Part shown: piece by piece, positions 1 to 8,884 of the stretch
Position numbering within the stretch: position 1 is the first letter of the stretch
Layout: each line of letters opens with the position of its first letter
Translations under genes and position numbers: made by a program
Assembly (NCBI RefSeq): GCF_001889005.1
Contig: NZ_CP018153.1
Coordinates: forward strand, 2,390,501 to 2,454,500
Reading direction: 5' to 3'
Length of the DNA stretch: 64,000 nt
Origin: Christiangramia salexigens
GTDB taxonomy: Bacteria; Bacteroidota; Bacteroidia; Flavobacteriales; Flavobacteriaceae
The notes under the pieces: model-generated
What the model saw: the letters and a program-made list of their open reading frames with translations, nothing else
Told to the model about the DNA's origin: nothing
The model's database searches: none

Positions 1-83
1 ATTAAAAGTAAGGCCATAAACTTTGTTGAGAGTTAGATTAGCTAATTTATATATTCTGAAGGCATTTTTTTAAAAAGAAATGA

Positions 84-130
84 TAAAAACCTAAACGAAA
101 ACAGCCTTTTAATGGTCTTAAAAGGCTGTT
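84..130 (-). terminator. Rho-independent terminator of the hem operon
   Basis: A 13-bp perfect inverted repeat (arms 100-112 and 118-130, 5-base loop) lies 24 bases past the hemB stop. Read on the minus strand it is followed by a T-rich tract (84-99), so it fits the end of the minus-strand heme operon. Confidence 0.8.
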
Positions 131-154
131 GTTATATTGAATTTAATCGTTCTG

Positions 155-1129
155 TTAAGAGATAAGTTTTACTGCTTCTTTGGCAAAATAACTTGCAATC
201 AAGTTCGCTCCAGCTCTTTTTATGGCTGTCAATTGTTCCAGCATAACAGCATCGTGGTCCAGCCAGCCTTTTTCTGATGCCGCCTTGATCATGGCATATT
301 CACCACTAACTTGATACACCGCTACAGGAACATTTACAGCATTTTTGATATCACGAACAATATCCAGATAGCATAATCCCGGTTTCACCATAACAATATC
401 TGCACCTTCCTCAATGTCCATGAGTGTTTCCTTTATGGCCTCCTCGCGGTTTGCCGGATCCATTTGATAGGTCTTTTTATCTCCAAATCCCGGGGCTGAA
501 TCTAATGCATCTCTAAATGGGCCATAAAATGCTGAAGCATATTTCGCACTATAGCTCATTATACCTGTATCATGAAAACCTTCGACTTCCAGCAGGCTTC
601 TTATCTCGAAAATTCTGCCATCCATCATATCACTTGGAGCCACAAAATCTGCTCCGGCTTTAGCGTGGGAAAGGCCCATTTCTGCAAGGATAGCCGTGGT
701 ATCATCATTCAGGATCTTTCCATCTCCCACAATACCATCGTGCCCATAAGATGAGTAAGGGTCCAGAGCAACGTCTGTCATAACAAGCATTTCCGGAGTA
801 GCATCTTTCACAGTCTTAATGGCTCTTTGCATGAGACCATCAGGATTTATAGCCTCGGTACCGGCATTATCCTTTAAATTTTCAGGAACTTTTACGAACA
901 GGAGTACAGATCTAAGGCCTAAACTCCATAATTCTTTCACTTCTTTAGTTAGGAGGTCCAGACTATATCTGTAATAGCCCGGCATAGAAGCGATCTCTTC
1001 CTTTACGTCTTTTCCCTCTACAACAAAAAGCGGGGCAATAAAATCGTTCGGAGTGATCATATTTTCCCTAACCATGGATCTAATAGACTCATTGGTTCTT
1101 AATCTGCGATTTCTGCGTAATGGATACAT
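155..1129 (-). CDS. hemB: Porphobilinogen synthase (delta-aminolevulinic acid dehydratase)
   Basis: Condenses two 5-aminolevulinate molecules to porphobilinogen in the cytoplasm, an early step of heme synthesis. The 324-residue length is usual for the family. The two Schiff-base lysines are visible: K196 in YSAKYAS and K249 in MVKPG. The metal loop around residues 119-132 reads DVALDPYSSYGHDG; the cysteines of zinc-dependent enzymes are replaced by Ala, Asp and Asp, so this is the non-zinc (probably magnesium or metal-independent) class. It is the last gene of the hemACDEFB operon, 21 bases after hemF, and is followed by a terminator hairpin. Confidence 0.97.
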   Translation of the reverse strand: MYPLRRNRRLRTNESIRSMVRENMITPNDFIAPLFVVEGKDVKEEIASMPGYYRYSLDLLTKEVKELWSLGLRSVLLFVKVPENLKDNAGTEAINPDGLMQRAIKTVKDATPEMLVMTDVALDPYSSYGHDGIVGDGKILNDDTTAILAEMGLSHAKAGADFVAPSDMMDGRIFEIRSLLEVEGFHDTGIMSYSAKYASAFYGPFRDALDSAPGFGDKKTYQMDPANREEAIKETLMDIEEGADIVMVKPGLCYLDIVRDIKNAVNVPVAVYQVSGEYAMIKAASEKGWLDHDAVMLEQLTAIKRAGANLIASYFAKEAVKLIS

Positions 1130-1150
1130 AATGATTTTTTAGTTCTGTTA

Positions 1151-2059
1151 TTAATTAACCCAGTCTACCGGCTTTTTAAGCACTTCTAAAAGTTTTTCTT
1201 CATCACTTCCAGGTTCCGGGTGATGATCATATCTCCACTGAACTTTTGGAGGCAGACTCATCAAAATGCTTTCTATTCTGCCGTTTGTCTTCAGGCCGAA
1301 TAAAGTGCCTTTATCATGCACAAGATTGAACTCTACGTAACGGCCTCTTCTTACTTCCTGCCAGTTGCGGTTTTCTTCAGTAAAGTCAAGATCTTTTCTT
1401 CTTTCAATGATCGGGAGATAAGCTTTAAGGAATGAATTTCCAACTTCGGTCACAAAATCGTACCAATCACCGATCTTTTGCTGGCTGTTCTCCTTCAGAT
1501 AATCAAAGAATAGACCTCCAATACCTCTGGCTTCATCTCTATGTGAATTCCAGAAATATTCATCACATTTCTTCTTGTATTCAGGATAAAAATGAGGATC
1601 AAACTTATCACAAGCAGCTTTTGAGACCTTGTGAAAATGTCTGGCATCTTCTTCAAAGAGATAATAAGGCGTGAGATCCTGGCCACCACCAAACCATTGG
1701 TCTATGGTGGTTCCATTCTTATCGTACATTTCAAAATAGCGCCAGTTGGCATGTACCGTTGGCGCCATTGGATTTTTAGGATGTAAGACCAGGCTAAGTC
1801 CGCAGGCGAAAAAATCTACCTCACCAACTTTAAAATATTTCTGCATTGCAGGAGCTAATTCTCCATGCACTGCCGAAATATTTACGCCTCCTTTTTCAAA
1901 TACATCACCGTCTTCAATCACACGGGTTCTTCCGCCTCCGCCTTCAGCGCGTTTCCATAGATCTTCCTGAAATTTAGCTTTTCCGTCTACCTCTTCTATT
2001 GCCGAGGTGATCGTGTCCTGAAGTTCTTCTATATATCTGTAAAACTTCTCCTTCATCAA
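1151..2059 (-). CDS. hemF: Oxygen-dependent coproporphyrinogen III oxidase
   Basis: Oxidatively decarboxylates coproporphyrinogen III to protoporphyrinogen IX using O2. The family hallmarks are present: HANWRYFE at 103-110, the GGGQDLTPYY loop at 124-133 and HRDEARGIGGLFFD at 173-186. The 302 residues match soluble HemF; no radical-SAM HemN is present in this window. It sits between hemE (6-base gap) and hemB in the minus-strand operon, so it is presumably co-transcribed. Its presence points to heme synthesis under aerobic conditions. Confidence 0.97.
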   Translation of the reverse strand: MMKEKFYRYIEELQDTITSAIEEVDGKAKFQEDLWKRAEGGGGRTRVIEDGDVFEKGGVNISAVHGELAPAMQKYFKVGEVDFFACGLSLVLHPKNPMAPTVHANWRYFEMYDKNGTTIDQWFGGGQDLTPYYLFEEDARHFHKVSKAACDKFDPHFYPEYKKKCDEYFWNSHRDEARGIGGLFFDYLKENSQQKIGDWYDFVTEVGNSFLKAYLPIIERRKDLDFTEENRNWQEVRRGRYVEFNLVHDKGTLFGLKTNGRIESILMSLPPKVQWRYDHHPEPGSDEEKLLEVLKKPVDWVN

Positions 2060-2065
2060 ACTGAA

Positions 2066-3094
2066 TTATTTTGGCTGGTATTCTTTTACTGCATCTACGA
2101 ATGCCTGAGCATTTTCTACTGGAATATCCGGTAAGATACCATGACCAAGATTTGCGATATAGCGATCTGTTCCAAATTCATCGATCATCGTGTGAACCAT
2201 GCGTCGAATGTCGGCAGGTTTGGAGTACAATCGCGAAGGATCAAAATTACCCTGTAAAGTGATCTTTCCTCCACTTAAATATCTTGCATTTCTTGCCTCA
2301 CAAGTCCAGTCTACCCCCAGTGCAGCTGCGCCACTTTGAGACATTTGTTGTAATGCGAACCAGCATCCTTTTCCGTAGGCAATTACCGGAATCTCATCTT
2401 TAAGTGCATCTATGATCTGCTGCATATATTTCCATGAGAATTCCTGATAATCCTTTGGTTCAAGCAGGCCTCCCCAGGAATCAAAAAGCTGTACGGCATC
2501 TACACCGGCTTTTACTTTTTCCTTTAAATATGCAATAGTTGTATCTGTGATCTTTTGAAGCAGGGTATGTGCAGCAAGTGGTTCTGTGAAACAGAATTTT
2601 TTAGCCTTATCGAAGTTTTTGGATCCCTGTCCTTGTACAAGGTAGCATAGAATGGTCCAAGGCGAACCGGCAAAACCGATAAGCGGAACTTCTTCGTTTA
2701 ATTCTTGCTTGGTAAGTTTAATGGCTTCGAATACATAATTAAGCTCCTCTTTTACGTCAGGAACAATCACGCTCTCAACTTTTTTTGCTGTGTTTATTGG
2801 GTTTGGTACATATGGACCAATCCCAGGTCTCATTTCTATCTCCACTTGCATGGCTTGTGGAACTACGAGAATATCGCTAAACAGAATTGCAGCATCCGGA
2901 CCGATTTGTCTTATCGGCATTACGGTGATCTCCGTTGCAAGCTCAGGAGTGCGGCAACGCGTAAAGAAATCATACTTCTCCTTCAACTTCATGAAATCCG
3001 GCAAATATCTTCCGGCCTGTCTCATCATCCAAACCGGTGGGCGCTCTACGCTTTCACCTCTTAACGCTTTTAAGAACAGATCGTTTTTTATCAT
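2066..3094 (-). CDS. hemE: Uroporphyrinogen decarboxylase
   Basis: Removes four acetate carboxyls from uroporphyrinogen III to give coproporphyrinogen III. The N-terminal signature [14 protein letters not shown] is at residues 19-32 and the catalytic aspartate region LFSDILV (D74) follows. The C-terminal GHGILPD motif is also intact. The length of 342 residues is standard. Its start codon overlaps the stop of hemD by four bases, a sign of translational coupling in the operon. Confidence 0.97.
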   Translation of the reverse strand: MIKNDLFLKALRGESVERPPVWMMRQAGRYLPDFMKLKEKYDFFTRCRTPELATEITVMPIRQIGPDAAILFSDILVVPQAMQVEIEMRPGIGPYVPNPINTAKKVESVIVPDVKEELNYVFEAIKLTKQELNEEVPLIGFAGSPWTILCYLVQGQGSKNFDKAKKFCFTEPLAAHTLLQKITDTTIAYLKEKVKAGVDAVQLFDSWGGLLEPKDYQEFSWKYMQQIIDALKDEIPVIAYGKGCWFALQQMSQSGAAALGVDWTCEARNARYLSGGKITLQGNFDPSRLYSKPADIRRMVHTMIDEFGTDRYIANLGHGILPDIPVENAQAFVDAVKEYQPK

Positions 3095-3786
3095 ATCGAT
3101 TTATTTTTAAGATCAGCACCTGGCTGATCGTTCTTCTTTTGTTTTAAATGCCCGATAGCTTTTGCAATAACATTTTCGATACCGGGTTGAGAAGCTGTTA
3201 CGACTTCAATATTATATTTTCCTGCTTCTGCCGCAGTGGTTTCTCCAATGCAAAAAGCAGTAGTTTCCAAAGCATTTTCGAGGACATAACTTTTTACAGC
3301 GCTAGGGCTAAAAAACATGATGCCGTCAAACTTGCCTTCAATTTTTTTTGAATTCAGCCGGGTTCTGTAAACCTCAACTTCCATTAAAGAAATCCCTTTT
3401 TTTTCAAGTATATCCGGTAACTCATCCCGTCGTTTATTTCCACAAAAAAATATAAAATCCTCTGTGTTGTGATTCTCAATTATAAACTCCGAAAGTTCTC
3501 TCGAACTCTGAGCTTTTCCTGCAATATGGAAACCTTTTGCACTCAGCATGGCTGAGGTTTTGTTACCTACACAAAAACAATTCTCAATTTTCACTTCCTT
3601 TTTACCTGAAATCGCTCTTACCGCATTCTGACTTGTGAAAATTGCATTATTTATCTTGTTTTCAGGAAGTTGAAAATCCGCGAAATCAATTTTGATCGCA
3701 GCATATTCCACAAGAGCTATTCCGGCATTGAGCAGCAATTCCTTCTGATTTAGTGCCAGTTTCTTTGTGGAAAGGATCCTAAACAT
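3091..3786 (-). CDS. hemD: Uroporphyrinogen-III synthase
   Basis: Cyclises hydroxymethylbilane to uroporphyrinogen III with inversion of ring D. HemD proteins diverge strongly and I see few universal motifs. The 231-residue length, the two Rossmann-like halves, the central IFTSQNAV segment and the later [10 protein letters not shown] segment (the usual TS/FFSPSA positions) support the call. Position is decisive: it lies between hemC (2-base gap) and hemE (4-base overlap). Confidence 0.92.
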   Translation of the reverse strand: MFRILSTKKLALNQKELLLNAGIALVEYAAIKIDFADFQLPENKINNAIFTSQNAVRAISGKKEVKIENCFCVGNKTSAMLSAKGFHIAGKAQSSRELSEFIIENHNTEDFIFFCGNKRRDELPDILEKKGISLMEVEVYRTRLNSKKIEGKFDGIMFFSPSAVKSYVLENALETTAFCIGETTAAEAGKYNIEVVTASQPGIENVIAKAIGHLKQKKNDQPGADLKNKSI

Positions 3787-3788
3787 TT

Positions 3789-4703
3789 TTAATTGTTTAA
3801 GACGGTTTTTATCTCCTGCATCAATTCCCTACCGCCATTTTCGAGTATCGTTTGAGCGCAAAGCTTACCTAAGTTCTCTGACTCTTCAATAGGCACAGCT
3901 TTCTGGACATCGATCTTTTTCTTTCCATCCAGGCTAAACAATGCTCCTTCAAAATGAACCTGACCTTTTAATATTCTTGCAAGTGCGCCAATTGGTGCAG
4001 TACATCCGCCTTCTAAGGTTTTCAGGAATTCTCGTTCTATATGTACACAAATTTCAGACTCCTTATGGTTGAGCGCCGATAATGCATTTCTGCAATAATC
4101 ATCGTCTTCCATAGCAACCACAAGCATTGCGCCTTGTGCGGGAGCGGGAATCATCCAGTTTAGATCGATATAATTTTCCGGCTTTATCTCGATTCGTTCA
4201 AGTCCAGCCGCAGCGAAAATTGCACCGTTCCAGTTATTTTCTTCAAGTTTTTTAAGTCGGGTATTTACATTCCCTCTAAGATCTACAACTCTATGATCAG
4301 GATATTTATTTAACCATTGCGCCTTTCTTCGCAGACTTCCAGTAGCAATGATTCCTTCAGCATTAAGAAAATCTATGCCTTTATGGATCAAAATATCTTT
4401 ATTGCTCGCACGCTTCATTACGGCAGCTTCCACAATTCCTTTGGGGAGCGCTGTAGGAACATCTTTCATGGAGTGAACGGCAATATCCACTTCACCTTTT
4501 ATCATGGCAACATCAAGAGTTTTAGTGAAAATCCCGGTTATTCCCATTTCGTATAATGGCTGGTCTAAATTTAGATCTCCTGTAGACTTTACAGGAACCA
4601 ATTTGGTGGAGTGACCTGTATGTTCTAAAGCCCTTTGAACGGTTTTTGCCTGCCATAAAGCAAGTTCACTATCCCGGGTTCCAATTCTTATCACTTTGCT
4701 CAT
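3789..4703 (-). CDS. hemC: Hydroxymethylbilane synthase (porphobilinogen deaminase)
   Basis: Polymerises four porphobilinogens into hydroxymethylbilane. The cysteine carrying the dipyrromethane cofactor is C234 in EGGCTAPIGA. Substrate-binding arginines are seen in TGSLRRKAQ (121-129) and DLRGNVNTRL (141-150), and HSMKDVPT (77-84) contains the catalytic Asp. The 304-residue length is normal. Its ATG overlaps the last bases of hemA, so the two genes are coupled. Confidence 0.98.
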   Translation of the reverse strand: MSKVIRIGTRDSELALWQAKTVQRALEHTGHSTKLVPVKSTGDLNLDQPLYEMGITGIFTKTLDVAMIKGEVDIAVHSMKDVPTALPKGIVEAAVMKRASNKDILIHKGIDFLNAEGIIATGSLRRKAQWLNKYPDHRVVDLRGNVNTRLKKLEENNWNGAIFAAAGLERIEIKPENYIDLNWMIPAPAQGAMLVVAMEDDDYCRNALSALNHKESEICVHIEREFLKTLEGGCTAPIGALARILKGQVHFEGALFSLDGKKKIDVQKAVPIEESENLGKLCAQTILENGGRELMQEIKTVLNN

Positions 4704-5956
4704 TTCTGAAATTCTTCAAGTTGAAATACCTTCTGGATAAGTTCCAGGCTTTCATCGGTAGTTTCAGAATCTTCCTTAAGGTGGTTGGCAAAATGCTTCA
4801 TGATCTTTTGAATAATGCGATTGCTCACAATCTCTGCCTGCTCATCATTGAAGTCTGAGATCTTCTTTCGCTGAAAATCCAGTTCAGCATCTTTCATCAA
4901 TTTCAGCTTTTTCTTCAGCGCCTTTATGGTTGGTGCAAATTTTCTGGTCTCAAGCCATTGATTGAATTCAGTTTCTACCTCTAGGATGATCTCTTTTGCC
5001 TGCGGAATGAATTCCTTTCTTCTTTCCAAAGTTTCATCGGTCATTTGCGATAAATGATCCAGATGTACCAGCCTTACATTACTAAGATTTGTCACATCGT
5101 CTGAAACATTCTTTGGAATAGACAGATCCAGGATAAGCAGCTCCTTTTTAGGATAGATAAGCTCCTTGGAAATCGTTGGGTTTTGAGCTCCCGTGGCAAC
5201 TATTAAAATATCTGTATTGCGGATCTCTGCCTGAAGATCTGCATAATCCTTAACGATCAAATTGAATTTACCCGCGATCTTTTCAGCCTTGCCTTTAGTT
5301 CGGTTTATAAGGGTGATATGATTGTTGCGCGTATGTTTAACCAGATTTTCACAGGTATTACGGCCAATTTTCCCCGTACCGAATAACAGGATGTTTTTTT
5401 CTGAAACATTCTTAATATGATTCAGTATATATTGAACTGAAGCGAAGGAGACTGAAGTTGCTCCACTGGAGATCTCGGTCTCATTCTTGATCCTTTTGCT
5501 AGCCTGTATTACCGCATTAACCAGCCTTTCAAGAAAAGCATTCACAAGTCCAAGTTTCTTGGATTGTACAAAAGCAATCTTAAGCTGACTTATAATTTCA
5601 AAATCCCCTAAGATCTGGCTGTCCAGTCCGGTTCCAACTTTAAAAATATGTGATATCGCCTGCTTGTTCTTATAGACATATGCTACTTTCTCAAACTCCT
5701 CGACCGTGCCGTGGGTATGTTCACATAATAATTTGATAAGCTGAAATGGGTGTTGGGCGAAACCGTAGATTTCAGTTCTGTTGCAGGTTGAGGTTACAAG
5801 TATGGCATCAACTCCTTCAGCCTTTGCCTGTTCCAATAATCGCAACTTAGCATCTTCACTCAGGCTAAAATGACCTCTAATTTCAGCATCAGCTTTTTTA
5901 TAGCTTAAGCCGATCGTGTAAAAGTGCTTTCCAGTAGATATATGATATCCTTCCAT
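4700..5956 (-). CDS. hemA: Glutamyl-tRNA reductase
   Basis: Reduces glutamyl-tRNA(Glu) to glutamate-1-semialdehyde, the committed step of the C5 route. The active-site cysteine is C58 in STCNRTEIY. An NADPH-binding LFGTGKIG segment starts near residue 195, and a C-terminal helical dimerisation domain is present; 418 residues is usual. It is the first gene of the heme operon, so regulating its promoter would control the whole pathway. HemL, the next enzyme, is not in the window. Confidence 0.97.
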   Translation of the reverse strand: MEGYHISTGKHFYTIGLSYKKADAEIRGHFSLSEDAKLRLLEQAKAEGVDAILVTSTCNRTEIYGFAQHPFQLIKLLCEHTHGTVEEFEKVAYVYKNKQAISHIFKVGTGLDSQILGDFEIISQLKIAFVQSKKLGLVNAFLERLVNAVIQASKRIKNETEISSGATSVSFASVQYILNHIKNVSEKNILLFGTGKIGRNTCENLVKHTRNNHITLINRTKGKAEKIAGKFNLIVKDYADLQAEIRNTDILIVATGAQNPTISKELIYPKKELLILDLSIPKNVSDDVTNLSNVRLVHLDHLSQMTDETLERRKEFIPQAKEIILEVETEFNQWLETRKFAPTIKALKKKLKLMKDAELDFQRKKISDFNDEQAEIVSNRIIQKIMKHFANHLKEDSETTDESLELIQKVFQLEEFQK

Positions 5957-5979
5957 AAAAGTTTAAGGAGATTCCGCGG

Positions 5980-5987
5980 CAAAATTA
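5980..5987 (-). promoter_or_regulatory. Candidate -7 element for the hemA operon
   Basis: The minus strand reads TAATTTTG, matching the Bacteroidetes -7 consensus TAnnTTTG, 24 bases upstream of the hemA ATG. I see no good -33 TTG at the expected distance, so this is a moderate call. Confidence 0.45.
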
Positions 5988-6061
5988 AAGTAATGTTAAA
6001 TTAAAAAATAACGCTGGAAGGACTATTTATATCGCCATATGAGAAATTGATAGGTTTTGGG

Positions 6062-6090
6062 TTGAAAATAAGCTAAATAACTTATTTTTG
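6062..6090 (+). promoter_or_regulatory. Candidate promoter of the AraC-type regulator
   Basis: TTG at 6062-6064, an 18-base spacer and TATTTTTG at 6083-6090 fit the Bacteroidetes TTG/TAnnTTTG promoter. It points away from the hemA promoter, making a divergent regulatory region of about 200 bases. Two TTCATG copies 12 bases apart (6096 and 6108) lie just downstream. Confidence 0.55.
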
Positions 6091-6156
6091 TAGAGTTCAT
6101 GACCCGTTTCATGTGCTTAGTTTAGATTGATTCTAAATAGAATAAAATTTTTACTG

Positions 6157-7047
6157 ATGGAAGAGAGCAAAAAAAATAACGCTGTAAGTATTTCGGAAGA
6201 AATTAAGATAGAAGATGGTTTTTTTATCCTAAAATTTCAAAATGATACTTCGAATACAGAATTGATGACCAGGGAAATAGATAATAGCTTTATCCAGTTC
6301 CATTTTAATGTGAAGGGGAAAAGTAAATTCTTATTTAATAACGGGTCTTATGAACTTCCTTTGCAGGAAGAAAATTCTCTTCTGTTATATAACCCACAAA
6401 GGGATCTTCCCCTTAATGTTGTGCTGGATGCTGAGTCCTGGCTGGTCTCTTTAGTGATCTCCATCAAAAAATTTCATGCTCTGTTTTCACAGGAGGCAGA
6501 TTATATTACCTTTTTAAGTGACGACAATAAAGACAAAAAATATTATAACGATGCTCCGGTATCGCCTTCTATGGCAGTCGTCTTAAATCAGCTGATAAAT
6601 TTCAATCTAACCCCAAGCATTAAAAACCTTTATTTCAAAGCAAAGGCTTTTGAACTGCTTAGTTTGTATTTTAATAAATCAGAAAATCCAGATCTTGAGC
6701 AATGTCCTTTTTTAAGCGATGAGGAAAATATCAAGAAAATAAGAAGGGCGAAGGATATCGTAATTTCAAGAATGGCAGAGCCGCCATCTTTACAGGAATT
6801 GTCTGAAGAAATTGGCTTAAGCCTTAAAAAGTTAAAAGAGGGATTTAAGCAGATCTATGGTGACTCGGTGTATAGCTTCCTTTTTGATTATAAAATGGAA
6901 TATGCCCGAAAATTATTGGAATCTGGTGATTATAATGTAAATGAGGTTGGTCTTAAAGTAGGTTATAGTACCGCAAGTCATTTTATCGCAGGATTTAAAA
7001 AGAAATTTGGCACCACACCAAAGAAATATACACTCTCGGTAAACTAA
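6157..7047 (+). CDS. AraC-family transcriptional regulator
   Basis: Residues 1 to about 190 form a ligand/dimerisation-type N-terminal domain without a family name I can assign. The last 90 residues are a typical AraC double helix-turn-helix, including SLQELSEEIGLSLKKLKEGF and VGYSTASHFIAGFKKKFG. I place the start at ATG 6157 (296 residues); a TTG at 6127 would add ten residues with weaker support. It is divergent from hemA, two genes upstream of hemH, and only 4 bases from the ThuA-like gene. A role in controlling heme or iron genes is inferred from position only. Confidence 0.9.
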   Translation: MEESKKNNAVSISEEIKIEDGFFILKFQNDTSNTELMTREIDNSFIQFHFNVKGKSKFLFNNGSYELPLQEENSLLLYNPQRDLPLNVVLDAESWLVSLVISIKKFHALFSQEADYITFLSDDNKDKKYYNDAPVSPSMAVVLNQLINFNLTPSIKNLYFKAKAFELLSLYFNKSENPDLEQCPFLSDEENIKKIRRAKDIVISRMAEPPSLQELSEEIGLSLKKLKEGFKQIYGDSVYSFLFDYKMEYARKLLESGDYNVNEVGLKVGYSTASHFIAGFKKKFGTTPKKYTLSVN

Positions 7048-7051
7048 GGCT

Positions 7052-7780
7052 ATGAGGTTGCTTTTTCCGGTTCTAATATTAATTCTGTTTTATGGTCAGA
7101 TCACTGCTCAAAAGCAGGTTCTGGTTTTTCATGAGACTCAGGGATATTATCACAAATCCATTCCAAAAGGTATAAAGACGATACGCAACCTTGGAAAACA
7201 GCATGATTTTGAAGTGCTTTCAACAGACGATTCCAATATTTTTATAAAGGATCGTATGGAGGATATCGATCTGGTGATATTCCTGAATACAACCGGTGAT
7301 GTTCTCAATATGAGAGAGCAAATGGCCTTTAAAGATTATATTCAAGCTGGTGGTAATTTTTTCGGAATCCATTCAGCAGCCGATACTGAATATGAATGGG
7401 CATGGTACGGGAAACTCGTTGGAGCTTATTTTAAAAACCATCCCCCTCCGGGCAGGGCTAAAATAAAGCTTGTCAATAAAGATAATCCAATGGTATCCCA
7501 TCTTCCTGAAACCTGGGTTAGAACAGATGAATGGTATAATTATTACAATTTGCAGGATGATATAGAAGTATTGTTAAATCTTGAAGAGAGCTCATATAAG
7601 GGTGGCGAAAATGGAGATTTCCATCCAATAGCCTGGTATAAAGAAACTGGATATGGAGGAGTTTCAATTTATACAGGAGGAGGCCACACAGCAAAATCCT
7701 TTACTGAAGCCTTATTCAGGGAGCACTTATTGAGATCTATATTATTTGCGCTAAAAAGCGAGCATTCTATTAAACCATAG
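7052..7780 (+). CDS. Exported ThuA-like domain protein
   Basis: The N-terminal 20 residues (MRLLFPVLILILFYGQITAQ) are a signal peptide, so the protein is periplasmic or exported. The rest matches the ThuA fold, a class-I glutamine-amidotransferase-like domain. Recognisable segments are VLVFHETQGYYHKSIP, AGGNFFGIHSAAD and the late YTGGGHT. Members occur in sugar-use loci, but their activity is poorly known and no catalytic Cys is evident in the usual place. Co-transcription with the AraC regulator is likely (4-base gap). Confidence 0.85.
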   Translation: MRLLFPVLILILFYGQITAQKQVLVFHETQGYYHKSIPKGIKTIRNLGKQHDFEVLSTDDSNIFIKDRMEDIDLVIFLNTTGDVLNMREQMAFKDYIQAGGNFFGIHSAADTEYEWAWYGKLVGAYFKNHPPPGRAKIKLVNKDNPMVSHLPETWVRTDEWYNYYNLQDDIEVLLNLEESSYKGGENGDFHPIAWYKETGYGGVSIYTGGGHTAKSFTEALFREHLLRSILFALKSEHSIKP

Positions 7781-7823
7781 AAAACTGTGATTCCAGAAAT
7801 TCAGGAGACACAGATTATAATTA

Positions 7824-7831
7824 TATTTTTG
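7824..7831 (+). promoter_or_regulatory. Candidate -7 element for hemH
   Basis: TATTTTTG matches TAnnTTTG 18 bases ahead of the hemH ATG. The -33 region is weak. It suggests hemH and the MATE gene can be transcribed separately from the AraC/ThuA pair. Confidence 0.45.
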
Positions 7832-7849
7832 TACTGAAAAAGAGAAATT

Positions 7850-8884
7850 ATGAGTAAAGGCGTACTGATGGTAAATCTGGGATCCCCGGATAGTACAGAT
7901 CCCAAAGACGTTAAGAGGTATCTTGGCGAATTTTTAATGGACGAACGTGTTATAGATGTTCCTTATTGGGCAAGAACCCTTTTAGTAAAGGGTATCATTT
8001 TAAATACACGCCCTAAAAAATCTGCTGAAGCTTATCAAAAGATCTGGTGGGAAGAAGGCTCGCCATTGATTGTTCTTTCTGAAAGACTGCAGGAAGGAAT
8101 TGACGATAACACTTCTGTACCGATCGCTTTGGCCATGAGATATGGAACGCCGAATATAAAGCAGGGCTTGCAGGCATTGCATGATCAGGGTGTGGATGAG
8201 GTTTTGCTTTTTCCATTGTACCCTCAGTTTGCCATGGCAACCACCGAAACAATTCTTGTCCTTGCTGAAGAGCTTAGAAATGAGCACTTCCCTGATATGA
8301 AATTCACAACCGTACCGCCTTTTTATAATCATCCCGACTATATAAGAACCCTTGGAAATAGTATAGCAGAAACCTTAAAGGACGTAGATTACGAACACCT
8401 GCTATTTTCTTATCACGGAGTGCCGGAAAGACATATTAGAAAAAGCGATGTGACCAAATCGCATTGTAAAATAGATGGATCATGTTGCCAGACTCCATCT
8501 ACCGCTCATCAGTTTTGTTACAGACACCAGTGTTTTGAGACCACAAGATTAACTGCAGAATATCTTGGTTTAAAACCTAATACCTATAGCGTCTCATTCC
8601 AATCCAGATTAGGTTTTGATCCATGGTTAAAACCTTATACGGACAGAACCATCGAAAGATTTGGAAAGCAGGGAATGAAAAAACTAGCCATTGTTACCCC
8701 GGCATTTGTTTCAGATTGTCTGGAAACCCTTGAAGAAATTGCGATGGAAGGCGAGGAGATCTTTCACGAAGTTGGAGGAAAAGAATTTAAAGTTGTACCA
8801 TGTCTTAACGACAGGGATGAATGGGTCAAAGTACTATCCCGATGGATAGATGAATGGGCTCACCAAACCCCTGTTGAGGCTTAA
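7850..8884 (+). CDS. hemH: Ferrochelatase
   Basis: Inserts Fe2+ into protoporphyrin IX, the last step of protoheme synthesis. The catalytic histidine lies in SYHGVPERH (187-195, H189) and the acidic metal path is in SDCLETLEEI (288-297). The SVSFQSRLGFDPWLKP segment (247-262) is also conserved. Odd: residues 206-228 form an insert with five cysteines (206, 212, 213, 223, 228), which could bind metal or an iron-sulfur cluster. The stop overlaps the start of the following MATE gene by one base. Confidence 0.97.
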   Translation: MSKGVLMVNLGSPDSTDPKDVKRYLGEFLMDERVIDVPYWARTLLVKGIILNTRPKKSAEAYQKIWWEEGSPLIVLSERLQEGIDDNTSVPIALAMRYGTPNIKQGLQALHDQGVDEVLLFPLYPQFAMATTETILVLAEELRNEHFPDMKFTTVPPFYNHPDYIRTLGNSIAETLKDVDYEHLLFSYHGVPERHIRKSDVTKSHCKIDGSCCQTPSTAHQFCYRHQCFETTRLTAEYLGLKPNTYSVSFQSRLGFDPWLKPYTDRTIERFGKQGMKKLAIVTPAFVSDCLETLEEIAMEGEEIFHEVGGKEFKVVPCLNDRDEWVKVLSRWIDEWAHQTPVEA

